The notes beneath the pieces are model-generated. The model did not search any database and had not been told where the DNA came from. It was given only the letters and a program-made list of their open reading frames with translations. A program made the translations under genes and the position numbers. From positions 18,908 to 82,907 of the forward strand of contig NZ_JAAAKV010000018.1 in NCBI RefSeq assembly GCF_009905725.1: a DNA stretch of 64,000 nucleotides. Reading direction: 5' to 3'. This DNA comes from Emticicia sp. CRIBPO (GTDB lineage: Bacteria > Bacteroidota > Bacteroidia > Cytophagales > Spirosomataceae). Positions 59,880 to 64,000 of this stretch are shown here, in pieces; position 1 is the first letter of the stretch; the number at the start of each line of letters is the position of its first letter.

Positions 59880-61502
59880 ATGAGATGTTTCAAATTGTTC
59901 ATAGCTGTGCTATGTTCCCTGACAGCATTGGCCGGGCCTGTTCCCGAACGCCCAAAATTGGTAGTGGGTATCGTGGTAGACCAGATGAGGTACGATTACT
60001 GGTACCGCTATTATGATAAATATTCGGAAGGAGGATTTAAACGATTGCTGAACCAGGGATTTAACTGCCGGAATCATCATTATCATTACGCATTGACAGT
60101 AACAGCTGCCGGACACGCTTCTGTTTACACCGGATCTGCTCCGTCTGTACATGGGATTGTGGGTAATGACTGGTTTGATCCTTCATTAAATAAAAGGGTG
60201 TACTGTGTAGGCGACAGTTCGGTGCAAACGGTGGGCAGCAGCAATGTGACCGCCGGGAAAATGTCTCCCAAAAACATGCAGGTGAGTGCCATTACAGATC
60301 AGCTGAGGATCGGTACCAATTATCAATCCAGGGTTATAGGTATCGCATTGAAAGACCGCGGGGCCATACTTCCTGCCGGGCATACCGCCAATGCCGCTTA
60401 CTGGTTTGACAGCAAAACCGGTAACTGGATCAGCAGCAGCTTTTATATGGATGAACTGCCTTCGTGGGTGAAATCATACAATGAAAAGAAACGCCCTGCT
60501 CAGCTGATGCAGGAAGGCTGGAAAACGCTTTTGCCGGTTGAGCAATACCTCGAAAGCACCGCAGATGATAAACCTTACGAAGCTAAACTGGCCGGAGCGA
60601 AAAAGCCGGTCTTCCCTTATGAACTGGCCGGAACGGCCGGGGACGCCTTCGGTATTTTGTCTTCGACGCCACATGGCAATACCCTCACGAAAGAACTGGC
60701 CCTGGAAGCCCTGAAAAACGAGAATCTGGGCAAAGGCAAAGCCACTGATTTTCTGACGATCAGCTTTTCGTCACCTGACTATGTCGGGCATGGTTTCGGT
60801 CCGAATGCTGTGGAAGCAGAAGATATTTATCTGAAACTTGACCGGGATATCGCCGATTTGCTGACTAACCTGGACAAAGCGGTGGGGAAAGATAATTACC
60901 TTTTGTTCATTACAGCCGACCACGGGGTCATGGACGTAGTGGACCTCTGGAAAGAACATAAATTGCCTGCAGGAAGGATCAATTATCTGAAAATGAATGC
61001 GGATGTGAAAGCTGCTTTGAAGGAAAAATTCGGTGAGGGAGATTTTATCAGGGCATTCGAAAATTTCCAGTTCTACCTGAATCATGATTTGCTGGAAGCG
61101 AAACAAATAAAAGAGGAGGAAGTCTTCAAAATAGTCAGAAAAGTGCTGATGAGTTTTGATGGCGTTGCTGACGTGCTGAATCTGCCGGAATTGTACAAGT
61201 CTAACCTCAATTCCTACCTGACAGAGTTGTACAAAAATGGCTACCATACGAAACGAAGCGGAGATTTACAGATCGTGGTAGAGCCTGGTTGGATGGCAGG
61301 CCCTATTGCCGCCAATCATGGCTCCCCTTATAATAATGATACGCACATCCCGCTTTTGTTTTATGGCTGGGGAGTCAGACCCGGCCAGACTTTCGGCAGG
61401 ACGTCTGTGGCTGATACAGCACCAACTGTGGCTGCATTACTCAGTATCCTCGAGCCCAACGGAAACATCGGGAAGGTGATTGAGGAGGCTCTGAGAAAAT
61501 AA
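59880..61502 (+). CDS. pafA: PafA-type alkaline phosphatase
   Basis: 540 aa with a signal peptide (residues 1-19), so periplasmic. It follows the Bacteroidota enzyme PafA closely: KPKLVVGIVVDQMR-like start, TVTAAGH with nucleophile Thr75, GNDWF with Asn96, and ALKDR with Lys158 and Arg160. With an offset of four these equal PafA Asp38, Thr79, Asn100, Lys162 and Arg164 (residue numbers from memory). Metal ligands are in SSPDYVGHGFG and TADHGVMD. The enzyme releases phosphate from many monoesters without needing Ca and is not strongly inhibited by phosphate. It lies 110 bp after the TonB receptor. Confidence 0.92.
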   Translation: MRCFKLFIAVLCSLTALAGPVPERPKLVVGIVVDQMRYDYWYRYYDKYSEGGFKRLLNQGFNCRNHHYHYALTVTAAGHASVYTGSAPSVHGIVGNDWFDPSLNKRVYCVGDSSVQTVGSSNVTAGKMSPKNMQVSAITDQLRIGTNYQSRVIGIALKDRGAILPAGHTANAAYWFDSKTGNWISSSFYMDELPSWVKSYNEKKRPAQLMQEGWKTLLPVEQYLESTADDKPYEAKLAGAKKPVFPYELAGTAGDAFGILSSTPHGNTLTKELALEALKNENLGKGKATDFLTISFSSPDYVGHGFGPNAVEAEDIYLKLDRDIADLLTNLDKAVGKDNYLLFITADHGVMDVVDLWKEHKLPAGRINYLKMNADVKAALKEKFGEGDFIRAFENFQFYLNHDLLEAKQIKEEEVFKIVRKVLMSFDGVADVLNLPELYKSNLNSYLTELYKNGYHTKRSGDLQIVVEPGWMAGPIAANHGSPYNNDTHIPLLFYGWGVRPGQTFGRTSVADTAPTVAALLSILEPNGNIGKVIEEALRK

Positions 61503-61508
61503 TGAATG

Positions 61509-61550
61509 CACCAGGCTCATGGTACACGGGAGCCTGGTGTTTATTTGTTT
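61509..61550 (+). terminator. Terminator of the phosphatase gene
   Basis: Perfect 10-bp stem CACCAGGCTC / GAGCCTGGTG, 11-nt loop, then TTTATTTGTTT. Confidence 0.85.
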
Positions 61551-61648
61551 CAATATTTTTAACTTTTAAAACATTAGATTGGATGAGAGTCTGCGGGCAA
61601 GTAACGCACACAAAAGCCGATTCGAAATAATTTAATCACTAAGCAGAG

Positions 61649-61948
61649 TCAGAGCTCGAGCTTTAATGTTAAATGTCCACCAAGTCCTTTCTGGATAATT
61701 TTCATCAGTGTAGAAAGACGAATATCTGATGAATTATTTTCAATTCTTGAAATATAAGATTTGTTGGTGCCACATTTTTCGGCGAGTTGTTCCTGTGTCA
61801 TACCAAGTTTTGTTCTGGCTTCTTCAAGAAGAGCCCCGAGGCGGAAAGCTTCAAATTCCTGTTCCCATTCCTCACGTTTTGGCTGCCCCTTTTTTCCGTA
61901 CTTTTTATCAAGTATGTCGTCAAGTGTTGTTATGTTACTAGTTTTCAT
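61649..61948 (-). CDS. higA: HTH-type antitoxin (HigA-like)
   Basis: 99 aa. N-terminal toxin-binding stretch and a C-terminal XRE helix-turn-helix: [38 protein letters not shown] (about residues 45-85, cited by landmarks). It should neutralise the upstream toxin and repress the operon at the dyad in 62284-62303. It overlaps the toxin gene by 11 bp; toxin-first order is that of higBA. Confidence 0.9.
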   Translation of the reverse strand: MKTSNITTLDDILDKKYGKKGQPKREEWEQEFEAFRLGALLEEARTKLGMTQEQLAEKCGTNKSYISRIENNSSDIRLSTLMKIIQKGLGGHLTLKLEL

Positions 61949-62276
61949 TTTTATATTCTTCCATTATTTTTAATGCTCTTTCAATTTCTTGCTTCGGTGT
62001 TTTCTGTGATTTTTTTTGGAATCCGTTTCCAAGAACAACCAGGTTGCCTTTGTCAAAAAAAGAAAATATTCTATAAATATTATTCCCGACTTCAACTCTT
62101 ATTTCGTAAAGTCCTTTTGTATTTTCCAGGTGTTTGAAATACTTTTCCGGGACCTGACGAGTTACCTGGATGAGTTTCAAAGTCCATTCGATTTTAGCTT
62201 GAACGTTGTCCGGTTGATTCTCGTAAAAGTCCAGAAAATAATTCTTATAAGCGATTATTTGTCTGTGTGCATTCAC
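61938..62276 (-). CDS. higB: RelE/HigB-type toxin (phage Gp49-like)
   Basis: 112 aa. The RelE-superfamily fold is shown by [10 protein letters not shown], then [47 protein letters not shown] (landmarks GLYEIR, YRIF and the basic [10 protein letters not shown]). It is likely a ribosome-dependent mRNA endonuclease. It starts at 62276, only 5 nt after the -7 box, so its mRNA may be nearly leaderless. First gene of the pair. Confidence 0.9.
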   Translation of the reverse strand: MNAHRQIIAYKNYFLDFYENQPDNVQAKIEWTLKLIQVTRQVPEKYFKHLENTKGLYEIRVEVGNNIYRIFSFFDKGNLVVLGNGFQKKSQKTPKQEIERALKIMEEYKNEN

Positions 62277-62280
62277 AGTA

Positions 62281-62311
62281 CAAAGTTAACTGTTCAGACA
62301 ACTTTTTCAAA
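62281..62311 (-). promoter_or_regulatory. Promoter and operator of the higBA-type pair
   Basis: On the - strand TTTG (62311-62308), 19 nt, TAACTTTG (62288-62281) is a full promoter match. A spaced dyad AGTT-n2-CTG-n2-CAG-n2-AACT (62284-62303) covers the -7 box and spacer, the expected place for HigA autorepression. Confidence 0.8.
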
Positions 62312-62347
62312 TGAAATATTTCCTTTTTTCAGAGTGACCTATCTGAA

Positions 62348-62383
62348 AAGCAAAAAGACAGGAAACCTCCTGTCTTTTTGCTT
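62348..62383. terminator. Terminator of the M56 peptidase gene
   Basis: Perfect 15-bp stem AAGCAAAAAGACAGG / CCTGTCTTTTTGCTT, 6-nt loop, symmetrical enough to act on both strands; it separates the M56 gene from the toxin promoter. Confidence 0.85.
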
Positions 62384-62401
62384 CAAAATATTCTGACATA
62401 A

Positions 62402-63808
62402 TCAGATGTCTTTTCCAAACCTGATCATCATGTAGTTTCTGTTATCTACCAGGGTTTCTTTTACGTAATTCTCATAATACGGCTTGGTCATGAGGTCGAC
62501 CTGGAAATAGTGTTTGCCATAATTAATGGCATTTTTTTCCAGTCTGCTTGAAGAGGCGTCAGCAAAATCAGTGTTTTTGAAATTATTCAATACATTATTG
62601 CTGACTCTTTTGCCGTCTATCCAGATGCCATATTTTTTACTATCCTTCCAGGTGTCAATTTGTAATTGCGTAGGGACTTCATTTTTAAACGGGTCATTGA
62701 ATTTTTGAAAATAGACCATTTGACTATCCTGCTGCTTCTTACTCATTGAAAGAAATATCTTTTCAAGTTTTGCCTGTTCATTTTTAGGTATTTGATACCT
62801 AATCGTGTTCCCTTTTTTTACGGTACTACGTTTCACAATCTCATTGTACTCTCTTACTACCTCCTCCGATACTCCTTGAGGATTGGATGGTACTTCTTTA
62901 GTCACTGATTGTGGTTTCGCTGCTTTAGGAGGACTTTGGGCTGTAATCCTTGAGCTAAACAGGAAAACAGATAGTCCTGTGACAGTAACAATAGCTAATT
63001 GTTTGAAAAAAGCTTTTACGGGGTGGGTTGTTCTGGTCATCATCATTAATCGTTTTTTAGTCATTAAAAAATTGAATTGGCTGGTTAATACAGGACTGCA
63101 TGACTGACTTGCTTTGTCAATCAGCAGGTATTGATAAGCCGGCGTGTCATTAAATGTCCGGACGACGGCTTCGTCTGCCAGGAACTCATGATTCAATTGC
63201 ATAGCTTTTTTGTAAAGCATAAATAGCGGATTGAACCAGAAAATCACCCTGATGACTTCGATGAAGAGGATGTCAAGTGAGTGCTTTTGTTTCACATGGG
63301 TAAGTTCATGCAACAAAATTTCCTCTTCAATACTGCCTTCCTGGTAAGCCTGGCGATGGACAAAAATGTAATCCAGAAAGCTGTGTGGAGTCAGCTGTTC
63401 ATTTATGAGTACGATCTTTGACTCCTGGTAAGGGATGACGGCATTACCGGGTATTTTAGTGAAAATGCTCCTTAGATTTCTGACAAACCGGAATGAAAAG
63501 ATCAATGCTACAAGTCCGTAAACGGCCCACCAGAGCTTCGTGAAATCAAAGTTTTCAGCAACAGGCTGCCTGGTGAGAGTATTTTCTGCAAGATAAAGAC
63601 GCTTCGGATCCTGCATTATCGTTCTCAATGATTCCGTTACCGGGGAGGACGTTTCAAAAGAGATCAACGGGATTACCAATGATAGTATAAGACTGCCTAA
63701 CAGATAGAATCTGTTGAACTGATGCATTTTTTCTTTTTCGAGCAAGACGAAGTATGCCAGCAGGAATATACCGGAGCATAAAACCGATTTGATCAGGTAA
63801 GTTGTCAT
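62402..63808 (-). CDS. M56 family (BlaR1/MecR1-like) membrane metallopeptidase
   Basis: 468 aa. About four transmembrane helices (residues 5-22, 35-52, 90-108, 270-290) surround the peptidase core with zinc motif HELTH near residue 168 and NHEFLADEAV near 207. The C-terminal 170 residues are periplasmic and unlike a penicillin-binding domain. BlaR1-type proteins sense envelope signals and cleave a BlaI repressor; no BlaI is inside the window but it could lie upstream beyond the edge. It begins 42 bp after the stop of the proline-rich partial gene. Confidence 0.9.
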   Translation of the reverse strand: MTTYLIKSVLCSGIFLLAYFVLLEKEKMHQFNRFYLLGSLILSLVIPLISFETSSPVTESLRTIMQDPKRLYLAENTLTRQPVAENFDFTKLWWAVYGLVALIFSFRFVRNLRSIFTKIPGNAVIPYQESKIVLINEQLTPHSFLDYIFVHRQAYQEGSIEEEILLHELTHVKQKHSLDILFIEVIRVIFWFNPLFMLYKKAMQLNHEFLADEAVVRTFNDTPAYQYLLIDKASQSCSPVLTSQFNFLMTKKRLMMMTRTTHPVKAFFKQLAIVTVTGLSVFLFSSRITAQSPPKAAKPQSVTKEVPSNPQGVSEEVVREYNEIVKRSTVKKGNTIRYQIPKNEQAKLEKIFLSMSKKQQDSQMVYFQKFNDPFKNEVPTQLQIDTWKDSKKYGIWIDGKRVSNNVLNNFKNTDFADASSSRLEKNAINYGKHYFQVDLMTKPYYENYVKETLVDNRNYMMIRFGKDI

Positions 63809-63850
63809 TTTTCAGGTTGATTTAATTTCAATACTCCATATTAAACGGGC

Positions 63851-64000
63851 TCAGTTCTTATACTCACCCTCTCCTTCTTTTGGTGGCGGTGGAGGAGGTG
63901 GCGGTGGAACCGCCTTTTTTAATGATCTCTCCACAGGCGGCGGCGGTGGCGGCGGAACTCCTTTCCTGTCACGATCCACAGCAGGCGGTGGGGGCGGAGG
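63851..64000 (-). CDS. C-terminus of a proline-rich protein (partial)
   Basis: Open from the window edge to TGA at 63851. The 49 visible residues hold three polyproline blocks (6, 7 and 9 Pro) separated by AVDRDRKGV and VERSLKKAV, ending KEGEGEYKN. This resembles the periplasm-spanning linker or tail of M56 or TonB-like proteins in Bacteroidota. It lies upstream of and cotranscribable with the M56 gene. Identity cannot be settled from the fragment. Confidence 0.6.
   Translation of the reverse strand, partial: PPPPPPAVDRDRKGVPPPPPPPVERSLKKAVPPPPPPPPPKEGEGEYKN

Overview
The window reads as a chromosomal segment of a Bacteroidota, most likely a Cytophagales (Spirosomataceae/Leadbetterellaceae-like) bacterium. 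Evidence for this: a type IX secretion (T9SS) C-terminal sorting domain, a FecI/FecR/STN-TonB receptor module, M56 peptidase genes, recurrent promoters of the Bacteroidota form TTTG-N19/20-TAnnTTTG, few Shine-Dalgarno sequences, frequent TTG/GTG starts, and intergenic palindromic repeats typical of this group. No rRNA, tRNA or CRISPR array was found.

Layout. 0-3.1 kb: 3' part of a secreted SGNH-type esterase with Ig-like and ricin-like modules. 3.3-7.5 kb: parA-parB, then two secreted proteins of unknown role. 7.9-17 kb: five signalling genes on the + strand (a kinase with about ten PAS domains, two single-receiver regulators, a receiver-PAS-DHp protein without ATPase domain, and a receiver-PAS-LytS-type kinase). 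17-20 kb: a repeat-rich 760-bp gap and a large secreted adhesin-like protein. 20.2-22 kb: small stress-type proteins (four-helix-bundle pair, DUF1328). 22.2-24.2 kb: Kup potassium transporter. 24.3-29.6 kb: a TetR regulator and a tightly overlapping hydrolase/reductase operon, each preceded by the same operator. 29.7-31.9 kb: an envelope/stress operon on the - strand. 32-34.4 kb: miaE bracketed by palindromic repeats, and an acyltransferase. 34.8-36.9 kb: an AT-rich island with a stand-alone reverse transcriptase preceded by a 350-nt strongly structured noncoding stretch and a 59-codon ORF. This is the best candidate for an undescribed (defence-type) system. 37-38.4 kb: an unknown protein followed by a 21-bp tandem repeat. 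38.6-46.6 kb: MoxR/DUF58/BatA-type cluster with two large atypical membrane proteins and DUF4159. 46.7-52.9 kb: a tandemly duplicated TldD/TldE pair whose TldD members carry Tat signals. 53-54.8 kb: MmcQ-like protein and a CoA-transferase. 54.9-61.5 kb: ECF sigma, FecR, TonB receptor and a PafA-type alkaline phosphatase, a plausible phosphoester acquisition locus with a paired-hairpin leader. 61.6-62.3 kb: HigBA-type toxin-antitoxin. 62.4-64 kb: M56 peptidase and the end of a proline-rich protein.

Functional assignments rest on motifs read by eye and knowledge of the families; no database search was possible. Several starts were moved from the longest possible ORF to the first credible ATG, and this is stated where done.
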